Part shown: positions 8,542-17,416 of the stretch, in pieces
Layout: the number at the start of each line of letters is the position of its first letter
How positions within the stretch are numbered: position 1 is the stretch's first letter
Assembly: GCA_036939355.1 (NCBI GenBank)
Contig: JALLAP010000145.1
Span: 1 to 18,630, forward strand
Length of the DNA: 18,630 bases
Direction: 5' to 3'
Source of the DNA: Thalassiosira profunda
Lineage: Eukaryota; Bacillariophyta; Thalassiosirophyceae; Thalassiosirales; Thalassiosiraceae
Position numbers and translations under genes: made by a program
Notes under the pieces: generated by a model
Told to the model about the DNA's origin: nothing
Database searches by the model: none
What the model saw: only the letters and a program-made list of their open reading frames with translations

Positions 8542-8999
8542 GGCTAAGAGCTCGTCGGGGGTGTTGATGGTGCAGGCGGGCGGCAGGCAACTGAATTATT
8601 GTGAGCGAGCAATGACGCCTCACTGATTTTGGATCTTGCGCCTCGATTTCGCTTACCTAGGACTTGTACGTACCTCTGTGCAGGATTTGGCCCGTGACAG
8701 CCCGTGAATTTTGACTCCGTCCCGTGACAAGACGTCACCTTTCTTTTTTGCTGGCACTGTTTTTCCTCCTCCCCGCCCCACCGCCGCGGACGGACTTCAA
8801 CATGGCCGTGGCCCTCCATTTTGGAGAGAGGCGCTGCCAACAGTAGCGCGCACACGCCGTAACCACGTCGGCCCTGACATAGAGGCTCGAGAGCCAAATT
8901 GGGAGCGCGCGGGGGTAGCTCTGAGGCCGCGAGGATTGAGCACGAGATAGGAGGCAAATTTGTTGAGCCCCGCGCCCCTCTCTAGCAATTGCATTCACG
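8542..8999. promoter_or_regulatory. 458-bp divergent intergenic region with phased CCCGTGA motifs
   Basis: CCCGTGA occurs at 8691, 8701 and 8721, i.e. offsets of exactly 10 and 30 bp. The third overlaps an inverted repeat, GTGAC-aagac-GTCAC (8724-8738). I see no convincing gene; the minus-strand reading frame through here (8957-8544) is Cys/His-containing but shows no recognised motif. Confidence 0.4.
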
Positions 9000-10349
9000 A
9001 TGCCGGCCGCCGTAGGGAGTTGCCCCGCCGCCCATCCGCACGCGATGGATGGCTCGCCCGACAGCTGCGGCTCCCGGCACACCTACACTCATCTGACATA
9101 CAGCCGCCACCACCTCGTTGACGTCGCCATGGACACCATCAAAATCTCCGAGAACGGACAATACACCAACGCCCGCGGCCGGACCGTCCGCATCAAGGAG
9201 GACCTCGACCACGCCGTAGACAATTGCGTTCACTATGACGACGAATTTGACTTTCACGCCGCCCTCCAAAAGCACGACGACGCCAGCTGCTCCAGCTCCC
9301 TTGGCAGCCTCAGCATCGACGACGGCCTCGACGAGAAAAAGTCGAGCGATTCGGAGGTCCTCGCCACCTCCCTCCGCTCGTCGGGCCGGGCCCTCAAGAT
9401 GTCCTTCCGGGGGGTGGCCCAGCAGCGATTCCCCCGCACGTCCTTCCTCGTGGTCAGCGCGTCGTGGCTCGAATCCGCATCGGAACTGCTCCGCGCCCAC
9501 GACGGCGAGGGGGAGGTCACGCGCGTGGGGGTGCTGAACTCCGCGTCGGGAACCACGCCCGGGGGGCGCTTCCTCAAGGGCACGGTATCGCAGGAGGATT
9601 GCCTGTGCAGGGCGAGCTTGCTGTACTCGTGCATCAGTCAGCCCAAGTTCCAGACCGACTGTCGGTTTTACGGGAAGAATCGGGGACGGAAGTACGGGAC
9701 GAGCAACTGCGTGATTTTCAGCCCGGGTGAGTGCATCGCAATCGAACTGCTTGGATATATGTATGCAGCACATTCATGAATCTCACACAAATACCGTGGT
9801 GAACATGGCACAGACGTCCCTGTTATCCGGCAGGACACCGTGGAGGGCAGACTTCTGGACGACTACGAAAAGGTGTCCTTTGTCACCATCCCCGCGCCAA
9901 ACGCCTTCTCCACATCGGTCAATACTGGCAGGGAGTACAACGACATCGAGAGCGACGACCGACAGAAGGGGCTGGACAAAAGCATGTCCTGCTCGTCGCG
10001 CAACACCAGCTGTGTCGATCTGGCGCAGCTGGCAGCAGACGGCACCGACTTCGACGAGCGGCACGAGCAAAAGCGACAGGCCCTCCTTTCTTCGCTCGAG
10101 GATCGAATACACCGGGCCCTCTCCGCGTTCGTACTGGGGAACTGCACGGACCTGGTCCTGCCCGCGTTTGGCTGCGGCGTGCACGGGAACGATCCATCCA
10201 TGGTGGCGGCGGTATTCCGAGAGATGCTGACGGACAAGAAGATGTTCGGAGGACGGTTTCGGACGGTGGTGTTTGCCATTCCGCCAAGCAGGAAACACAA
10301 CTACCAAGCGTTCGCAGCGTATTTCCAAAAGAAGGAGGCAAAAGGGTGA
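9000..10349 (+). CDS. PARG-like macrodomain protein (TIGR02452/DUF2263 type)
   Basis: Exons 9000-9726 and 9814-10349, 420 aa; the 87-nt intron is GTGAGT...CACAG. Splicing restores SPDVPVIRQD, a family hallmark. The N-terminal part from M44 (DTIKISENGQY) resembles the PARG_cat N-terminal region, with a Ser/Asp-rich insert at 94-118. The macrodomain includes VGVLNSASGTTPGGRF (176-191), Q198-E199-D200, CRASLLY, then ITIPAPN-like VTIPAPN, and LVLPAFGCGVHGND near the end. Such proteins bind ADP-ribose and some hydrolyse poly(ADP-ribose). The canonical GGG-x(6-8)-QEE signature is here GGR...QED, so the usual second catalytic Glu is Asp and activity is uncertain. A start at M44 (9129, GCCATGG) is equally plausible. 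It is divergent from family member A. Confidence 0.85.
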
Positions 10350-10596
10350 TTGAACGAATAACGATGAGCTTGGGAAAATGGAGGAACTGTCTGGGGTTGA
10401 CACGAAGAGTGATGGAACTGTACTATATTTTTTGTCAGGGTAGGAGAGATCGAAATGCCAGCGAGGATGGAGAGGCCGATGACATTTCAAGGTCAATTTG
10501 TCACAGATGTGTACGAAGAGTCTTGTCTTGGAAGAAGTGTTGGCACGCACTATGTCTAGATAACACTTTGGACGATTGGTTGCTACTTTATGGGCG

Positions 10597-10815
10597 TCAG
10601 CTATTCTGCCTCAAACACCCCATCCCAGAACATAAGAACGACCTCGCATCCGAGAGTTGGATGTGGTATTGCTCTCGAGCGAACGCCCGTCGTTGGGCGA
10701 GGGTGAGTGTCCCCTGTTCTGCCGCGGCCAGGTACGGGTGCTCTCGCAGTCGCCGCTCCGTTTCGCGGTTGAAGGGCTCGGCCCGGAGGCGGCGGATGAT
10801 GTCCATCCCGGACAT
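10597..10815 (-). pseudogene. Truncated TenA/heme-oxygenase-fold-like ORF
   Basis: 72 aa from the ATG at 10815 (or 10806). Residues 13-60 read PFNRETERRLREHPYL then EQGTLTLAQRRAFAREQY and IQLSDARSF. This resembles the first helices of TenA/PqqC-like (iron-containing redox enzyme) proteins, which normally exceed 200 aa. After ARSF the sequence changes to unrelated residues and stops. I see no GTGAGT donor near the break and no continuation of the family on the minus strand down to 10350. It could be a degraded remnant or the first exon of a gene with an atypical intron. Confidence 0.5.
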
Positions 10816-11120
10816 GATGTGATGTGCGAGCGCTGCAAATCCACCAGGCAAACTTGCAACCTCTTGCAACTTGCAACTGCGTCTTGTTACCTTCGGCCGC
10901 GGGCGTCGGCGTCCGGGTCCTCGGGAGAGACTTTCAACTTGCACTCCTTGTTTGGATTTCTGGGACATTCACATAAAGATCGTATTGATTCCTAAGTTAA
11001 GGTTAGAGGATTAGGGGGTATTTTTATGGGACAGTGCAACGCCTCATGCAATCTTGTGCGCTTGCTTTTCAAACGCCTTGCCCGCCCCCCATCCAGCGCG
11101 GCACCCTGTCAACAGCAGCC
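10816..11120. promoter_or_regulatory. Divergent spacer with TTGCAAC triplet
   Basis: TTGCAAC occurs three times in 24 bp (10854-10860, 10864-10870, 10871-10877). No other gene is supported in these 305 bp. Confidence 0.35.
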
Positions 11121-12393
11121 ATGGCCCTCCTCGACGACATCCTTACGGAGGCCGGCTTCTCCGCCTCCGAAATCGCTGAGGTCAAAGCCGGTAAACTCTG
11201 CCAGGGCGGATCTCTCGATGCTGCCTCAGACAAGGAGCTGTCGGTCAAGCTGGCGTTCCACGTAAATGCACCGCTCCGCGATGCAGGTCGCATCTTCCTG
11301 GGATCCCCGATGAAGAAGGAGTACGATCCCAACGTCGAATCGCTTGGTGAGTACGGGTTATGGTGTCGGTGCACTGCACATCCGACGGTATATTGTTGTG
11401 TGAATTGTATCTTGATCGCCATTGCAACCCAACCGTTCTCATCGCGCTAATACGCAAAATGTGCAGGAATGATTGCCGAGGATGGCGGCGACGGCTCACT
11501 GGACGACTTCAAGGACATGAAGCTCACCAACGCCAAAACGATGGACAAGCTCTACATGAAGGGCGATCACTCGGACCTCAACCTGTCCAAGGCCGAGGGA
11601 GCCCTCTTCAAGAAGTGCAAAACCCACGACGAGGTGGAGGCGCAGCTGCGGCAGGTGTTCCTCGATCGCTTCCGCGCCTACAAAAAGGACGGGCTGAAGG
11701 GCATCGCGCCGTACGTTCGGGGTAAGAAGGAGTTCTCGCCGGGAGACGAGCTACGGGGCCAGCTCGAGGCGGGGAAGATTCTGCCCAAGCGGGCGCCGGA
11801 CTTCAACAAATACCTCATGAACTATCCCAACGACAAACCGGAGGTGTTCGAGGATTCCTTCTTCTGGGTGAACAGTATTATCGATGAGAAGGTGAGTGCA
11901 TAGACCGCCAATGTCCGCTTCACGAAATCGATCGTACATTCCTCGCGGAGCTTCGTCATGTCACACTCATTCTCCGCATACTCCATTATCATGAGAAGGA
12001 CACCATCGTGCTGGTGCATCGGTGCGGGATGCCGCACTCCGGCGGGTATGTCTACATGGAACGGCACTTCTACGTTTCTCGGAGCCACAACTGCCTGCAG
12101 GGGATCGGGGCGGCGTTGCCTATCGAGGATGGGGGCGTGGTGCTTTATGCCACGCGCACGAGCACCGATCGTGAGTGCATCTTGGTGTATGGTGCATTTC
12201 TACTCGTTCACTCCTCGTTTATCGTACTCAATTCATTCTTCCTATTGCAGAGGTCGGCGGCTTCGGGGGCGCAGTAAAGCGAGGCGTGGGCAATCAATTG
12301 ATGGGCGGGAGGATGGCAGCGAATTTCGAGCGCGCTCGTCATGTGATTGCGACCGCGGCGGCTGAGAAGGATATGGAAAAGCTCAAAGTCTGA
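11121..12393 (+). CDS. Conserved hypothetical protein, four exons
   Basis: Exons 11121-11346, 11467-11891, 11999-12170 and 12251-12393, 321 aa. All introns begin GTGAGT; lengths are 120, 107 and 80 nt. An acceptor at 11995 instead of 11998 would add one Lys. Splicing the last junction gives TSTDQVGGFGGAVKR. I do not recognise a named domain. The N-terminus has a short helical region (DDILTEAGFSASEIAEVKAG), and the middle is charged. The C-terminus is a beta-rich block (LVHRCG, YMERHFYVSRSHN, VVLYATRTSTDQV) ending in a Gly/Lys helix. From memory this block recalls a bacterial conserved hypothetical family, which I cannot verify. There is no signal peptide or membrane segment. The start has a good context (GCAGCCATGG). 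Intron 2 carries an antisense fragment of a neighbouring gene family. Confidence 0.75.
11892..11985 (-). pseudogene. Antisense fragment of the unknown family inside intron 2
   Basis: Read on the minus strand, about 31 codons give DMTKLREECTIDFVKRTLAV and then YALT. Residues 187-209 of the gene at 12573-13364 read DMTKLRDECSVDFVERTLAM then YALT. Weaker similarity extends over EYAENEC versus EYYTGNAI. The DNA is also alignable to 12743-12830. The fragment covers nearly the whole intron and stops at or near both splice sites. It has no start or stop of its own family and is a dead copy of a neighbouring gene. Confidence 0.8.
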
Positions 12394-12572
12394 GGTCACG
12401 TTCGGTGCCATCCATCAAATGGCTGATGCATGGAATGGAGCTATGAATTTATCTGGTTGGGTGTGCTGCAGTACGTTCCAGACGCAACAAAATGATGTGT
12501 GCAACTTCAATACAAAGGAATGGTCTCGATCTGAGAGTGGCAAATGCAATAGGAAAAGCTGAATCAGCCGCG

Positions 12573-13364
12573 TCACAAGGTCTCCTCCTTCCGCGCAACA
12601 TCCTCGAATGAGATTTTGTTTGCAATCCGTGGAGTGTCGATCTCCTGAAGTGGCACAGCGATCGTCGTCAGAGTCGGGGGCTTCTCGGCCGGCGCTGAGA
12701 CAACATTCTCCGTTGGGCTTTCAGTCGCGTGCAGGGCCGTCAACGCGTACATTGCCAGCGTCCGCTCCACAAAATCAACGCTGCATTCGTCGCGGAGTTT
12801 TGTCATATCGATCGCATTGCCCGTGTAATATTCCAAGTCCGGGTGCGCGAGGAGGAATTCGACGGCACGGTCGATTGCCAGCTCCACGGCCAATTGTACC
12901 GCATCTCCGTCGAACTTGCCCTCGTACGCTTTCGTTCCCTTTGCGTAGGGATGCAGCGTCTCGAGCGTGCCGTCGTTCTGCTTGTCGAAGACGCCGGCCA
13001 TCGCGAGAAAGTTGAGGGCGTCGGCCGCGGGGGCAATCGCCTTGTTCTTGTAGAAGGCGGCGCTCAACGACGCCGCGGCCCGCATGATCTCGCCGCCTCC
13101 GGTGTCGGTCATGCTGGTGAGAACGAAGCTGCGGCCGCGCTTGGGGAGCAGGGTGAGGAGCAAGCGGTCATAATCCTCCTGGTATTTGCCCTCTCCCTTC
13201 TTGCCGTAGTAGGTGTCGGCGAACGAACGCTTGCGAGCAGCCGTCGTGCTCGCTTTGGCGGCTGTCGGTGCAGCATTGGCGGTTGTCGTCGCCGCAGCGT
13301 CGCTCGTGGCCGCTGCCGCCACCGCCTCCGCCGACGGCGCTCTTGTCTCCGTTTCCGCCTGCAT
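12573..13364 (-). CDS. Unknown conserved protein, family member B
   Basis: 263 aa, no intron. The first ~45 residues are Ala/Thr-rich low complexity ending in AARKRSF; this is not a clear signal peptide. Residues 50-66 (DTYYGKKGEG...YQEDYD) parallel DIYWDLRGRHQTEYD in the gene at 7544-8541. Residues 91-205 hold the shared helical core (GEIMRAA, ADALNFLA, TLETLHPYAKG, AIDRAVEFLLAHPDLE, KLRDEC...ERTLAMYAL). The tail lacks the Lys/Gly repeats of member A. Function is unknown. It is convergent with the conserved hypothetical gene and divergent from the HMG gene. Confidence 0.7.
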   Translation of the reverse strand: MQAETETRAPSAEAVAAAATSDAAATTTANAAPTAAKASTTAARKRSFADTYYGKKGEGKYQEDYDRLLLTLLPKRGRSFVLTSMTDTGGGEIMRAAASLSAAFYKNKAIAPAADALNFLAMAGVFDKQNDGTLETLHPYAKGTKAYEGKFDGDAVQLAVELAIDRAVEFLLAHPDLEYYTGNAIDMTKLRDECSVDFVERTLAMYALTALHATESPTENVVSAPAEKPPTLTTIAVPLQEIDTPRIANKISFEDVARKEETL

Positions 13365-13930
13365 TGCGCTCGACGATTAGCCTCGCTGCGGCGTCGAGCC
13401 CTGGCGGCGTCGAATGAGCGGAATGAGGGTCGCGGCTGCAAATCGAAAAATGAGGCGTCCGGTCGGGTCGCGAGCGAGCAAGCGATTTCAGACACGGCCT
13501 ACGGACGAGTCTCCTGGGTGTATTCAGAAGGAACTAAAAGGCGGGAAAGCTAGCGCAATTTACAATACTAATTCCTCACGAATTCCTACCAGAAATTGAT
13601 TTTTTAGCGATAAATCGCCGAAAATGGTATACTAATTCCTATTTACAATCTCACGATCCTTCCTCCTTCTTAAGATAGAGCTTGAAAATGACCAACTTTT
13701 CCAATTTAGTTACCACTTCTTCCTCTTTTTTGTTACGACGGGCCGTGTCTGCGTGGCAGCGCAGCTGCTGGATATTTTTTTGGCGCGTCCGCTTTGCTTC
13801 TCTTGCTTCTTGCTTTGCACTATGGTAGGTACCATAGAACCCGACCCGACTACCGACCCCGATCCCAGATCCCACCCCTTGCCCCCGCTCAGCGCCGGCC
13901 CGGCCTCACCACTGCTCCCAGCCGCCCACG
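13365..13930. promoter_or_regulatory. 566-bp divergent region with shuffled short repeats
   Basis: GCGGCGTCGA occurs at 13388-13397 and 13404-13413, 16 bp apart. ATTTACAAT (13558-13566) followed by ACTAATTCCT (13567-13576) recurs in reversed order as ACTAATTCCT (13631-13640) then ATTTACAAT (13641-13649). The short hairpin GCGAT-AA-ATCGC lies between them (about 13608-13619). No gene is supported here. The AT-rich block contrasts with the GC-rich flanks. Confidence 0.45.
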
Positions 13931-16900
13931 ATGCCCTCGCTGCGCCCGTTGACTGACGCGGAGCTGGTGGCCCGGGAGAAGAGGAAGGCCGAGGCCGCCG
14001 CCGCTGCAACCGACCCACCAGCAGCCACCAACGGCCGTTTGGATGTCACGGGCGCAGCCGTTGCAGACGGGGGTGGCGGCATCGAGCAGGGGCCGGCCAA
14101 GCGGGCCAGGATCGAGAATGGCGCATCCAATCATTCTTCTGCAAAGTCCAATGGCCTGGTGGCAGTCGGAGGCGCGGCGGTCGTTGGACAGGGGGGCGAG
14201 CTGCAATGCGATTCGCAGCAGCAGCCCCAACAGTCACCGAACACGAAGGCCAAGGTAGCCGTCTTCCTCGAGGGCCGGATGCATCCCAATAAAAATAAGC
14301 ATCAGAAGAAGGCCGCCCCCAAGGCTGCCAAGGAGAAGGATCCGCACGCGCCCAAACGCGCCATGAGCTCGTACATGCTCTTCTGCGAGGCCACGCGTGC
14401 CCAGCACACGGGCGAGGGGAAGCTGTCGGGACCGGTGCTGGGCCAAATGTGGAATGGGCTCGACGACGGGGAGAAGCGGAGGTACGACGACATGGCGGCG
14501 GAGGACAAACTGAGGTACGAGAGGGAACTGGCGGCGTACGTTCCCCCGGCCGGTGGCGACGGAGAGGTCGGGGAGGAAGACGCGGAGCGCAGTGCGTCCG
14601 GTGCACCGGAGAAGAAGGCCCGGAAGAGGAGGAGCGATGCCGGAACGAAGAGGAAGAAGAAGGATCCCAACGCGCCCAAGGGCAAGCGGCCCGCGTTCAA
14701 TTTCTACCAAACCCAGATGCGCCCGAAGTTCGAGGCTGACCATCCGAACACGCCATTCAAGGAGCTGTCGTCGCTCATCGGAGCGAGCTGGGGGAAGCTG
14801 TCCGACGAGGAGCGACGGCCTTTTCTTGACTTGGCGGCGGAGGACAAGGTGCGGTACGATGCGGCCATGGTGGCGTACGAGGCGAGCAAGCCTTCGACCG
14901 ATGATGCCGGAGCGCCGGAAGCGGAGGACGGACGGGGGGCCCGGACCACGAAGGAGGGGAGGAAGAAGGATCCCAACGCGCCCAAGCGCCCCCCAGGCCC
15001 ATTCATCCTCTTCCAGAACGAGATGCGTCCGCAGCTGAAGGAGGCGCACCCCATCGGCGAGGTTGCCAAGATCATGAGCGAGCGGTGGAAGAAGCTGTCC
15101 GACGAGGAGCAGCAGTCTTACAGAGACCATTACGAGGAGAACAAGAAGGCATACGAGGTTGAATTGGCGGCATACGAGGCGAGGAAACCTGTCGTTTATG
15201 AGGGAGAGAACCCGGAAGCGGAATCGGTGGCTGCTGCACCGGCGAAGAAGGGCAGGAAGAGGAAGGACCCCAACGCGCCCAAGGGCCCAAAACAAGCGTG
15301 CATTTACTATCAGGTCGATGTGCGAGACAAGTTCACGGCTCCAGGCAAGAAGTCAGACGAGGTGTACAAGCTCATCGCTGAGAGTTGGAAGAAGCTGTCC
15401 GACGAGGAGAAGAAGCCGTACAAGGACCTGGCCGCAGAGGACAAGAAGAGGTATTCTGAAGAGTTGGCCGTGTACGAGGCAAACAAACCTGCAGAGAAGG
15501 CTGGTGCGCTGGAAACGGCTGCGGCCACAAAGAAGGGTGGCAAGAAAGCAGGCAAGAAGAAGCGCGAGACTGAGCCCCAGCTCCCCGTGCCGCCCGTCAC
15601 CATCTTCCAGAACGAAATGCGTCCCATTGTGAAGAAGGAGCGTCCCGGAATCCACAAACAAGAGATGAACAGCATCTTGAATCGGAGGTGGAAGCTCTTG
15701 TCGAAGGAGGAGCAGCAGGTGTACCGGGATCGATACGATGAGAGCAAGGCGAGGTATGAGGTGGAGTTCGCCGAGTACAATGCGAGGAGGCTTGCGGGGG
15801 ACGCTGTGGCGGAGGAGACAGGAAAGGTGGCTGCAGCGGTGCCCGATGCCTCCAGCGATGCCTCGCCCTCCCCAGAGAACTTCGAGAGCGTCTCGTTTCC
15901 GTTCCACAGGANTGCCCGATGCCTCCAGCGATGCCTCGCCCTCCCCAGAGAACTTCGAGAGCGTCTCGTTTCCGTTCCACAGGAGCGACTCGCAGTTCGA
16001 CACAGTCAAAGTCCACATGCCTGAAACGTCCGAGGAGGACGACGACGACGCGATCGCGACGAAGAATGAAGTGCTGGATGGCTCCGCCATGCAGGCCGTG
16101 GGCGTGGCCATTCGAGCCAGGAAGGAGGGGATGAAGAGGGCTGCGGACGACGAGGAGAATGCGAAAGAGAGTGCTCGCACGGCGACGGCTCTGTCGCAAG
16201 GAAAGGAGAACGACGCGAACGGGAGTCCCCAGGCCAAGGACAAAACGAAGAAGCCCAGCGCGTTCGCAGGCCTGGGAAAGCGCATCGCGAAGCAGGGCAA
16301 AGCGTTCGTGAAGAAGGCGTTCCAGCAGCGCAAACACTCGCCCCCGGGCAAATCTTCTCCTCGTACGGCGGCGAAGGATAGGACGGCCAAGGCAACGATC
16401 GCGAAACTGGAGGCCATGAAGGAGTCTGTGAAGAATGACAAAGCCAGTGCCCTGGCGGAAGAACGCGATGATGACTCTACTGCGAGCTCCTCTTCTTGCG
16501 ACGATTCCATCTTGGAGGCAGGTCTTCATTCCAAGCCCAAAGAGGCAAACGCTTGCTTGGTCGAAGAAAGTCTCGAGGTCTCGTCTCCAGCCCAGGGCGA
16601 ATCTCAGATGGATCATTTCAGTGAGACCCAGAGAGCGGCGAACATCTCGCGCATCACCGAGACACTCAACGAGCACGTGTACTCGACGCAGCTGAAGCTG
16701 GTTCCCANCGGCGAACATCTCGCGCATCACCGAGACACTCAACGAGCACGTGTACTCGACGCAACTGAAGCTCGTTCCCATCAGCAAGGCCGAGTGTAAG
16801 GCGTCTCTCGAAAGGAAGGGAGTTGATTTCACTGCCGAGCCTCAGTACTTGGTTGCTGGAGGGACGGAGTACGATGTACCCCGGAAGGAAATTTCTCTGG

Positions 16901-17211
16901 AAACGACCGGCACGGCTGGCGCCAAATCGATGCTCGGTAGATGTAAAACCACTGGGATCGAATGGAGTGCCGTGAGCCGCAAACTGATCGAGGTTCACGT
17001 CGAAGCCGACCCAAAAGCGATCTATTGCTCGCCCGCTGCCTACCTCGTCATGAAGAAGCCACCTGCGGATCACGCGGCCTTTCTTTCCGGGACTGAGTTG
17101 AACTATCCTCTCGGGGCGAGGGTCCCACTGAAAGACGGAGACATCCTTGCTTTGTACGGACCCACTGGCTTCGCTTACAAGGTAGAACTGTCGCGACGTG
17201 TGGTTGAATGA
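13931..17211 (+). CDS. Five-HMG-box protein with C-terminal FHA-like domain
   Basis: As given, the frame breaks at two N-flanked duplications; dropping 73 nt at each yields one 1044-aa frame. A Ser/Ala-rich N-terminus is followed by five HMG boxes starting near 14336, 14660, 14966, 15263 and 15569 (period about 300 bp). Boxes A-D begin KDP(N/H)APK, and most contain the W-x-K-LSDEE core; box E is divergent. The linkers are basic (GRKRKD, KKARKRRS). HMG boxes bend DNA in chromatin. After 15840 comes an acidic and Lys/Ser-rich disordered region. The C-terminal ~16930-17195 looks like a phosphothreonine-binding FHA domain: LGR (16933), then VSR (16972-16980), then LKDGDILAL (17128-17154) and FAYKVEL. 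The usual His after SR is missing. No intron is needed. Nuclear location is inferred. Confidence 0.85.
15840..15984 (+). repeat. Assembly-join duplication 1 (72 bp + N + 72 bp)
   Basis: Bases 15840-15911 and 15913-15984 are identical, separated by a single N at 15912. The extra 73 nt shift the reading frame by one. Collapsing one copy and the N restores the HMG gene frame. Confidence 0.9.
16636..16780 (+). repeat. Assembly-join duplication 2 (72 bp + N + 72 bp)
   Basis: Bases 16636-16707 and 16709-16780 match except for two positions (GCAG/GCAA and CTGG/CTCG), separated by one N at 16708. Removal again restores the frame. The mismatches suggest two alleles or low-quality contig ends. Confidence 0.88.
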
Positions 17212-17416
17212 GAGATGAAGCGACGACGAGATATTGTAGACACGCACGGAACTCATCTGCTGTCCTTCGCATTTTGAGGTCTTGGCTGGGGTGCTGGCAA
17301 CAACGGGGACGGTTGTGTGAACATTGTATTTGTTGGACGTGAAGAGAAGCTATCAGAAGCTATTCCCTATAGAGTTGTTGCAACTATGTAGAGATCGCTA
17401 CACTACCGACATCCTA

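Noticed and set aside
8544..8957. Minus-strand frame of 137 codons in the divergent promoter, considered as a 5' exon of member A
   Set aside because: It runs in a different frame from exon 1 of member A, lacks family similarity, and no GTGAGT donor joining it to 8541 was found.
9783..10550. Minus-strand open frame of 255 codons that could have continued the TenA-like ORF
   Set aside because: It lies mostly antisense to the macrodomain exon 2 and shows no TenA-like motifs.
10997..11016. Degenerate telomere-like run (TTAAGG, TTAGAGG, ATTAGGG)
   Set aside because: Only three imperfect units; too short to call an interstitial telomeric repeat.
12729..13553. Plus-strand open frame of 274 codons
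   Set aside because: Antisense of family member B; Arg/Val-rich without motifs, while the minus strand has a clear paralogue.
14234..15295. Long minus-strand open frame (353 codons) across the HMG boxes
   Set aside because: It is the antisense of a strongly supported HMG array; its Leu/Arg-rich pattern follows from the Lys/Glu-rich sense codons.
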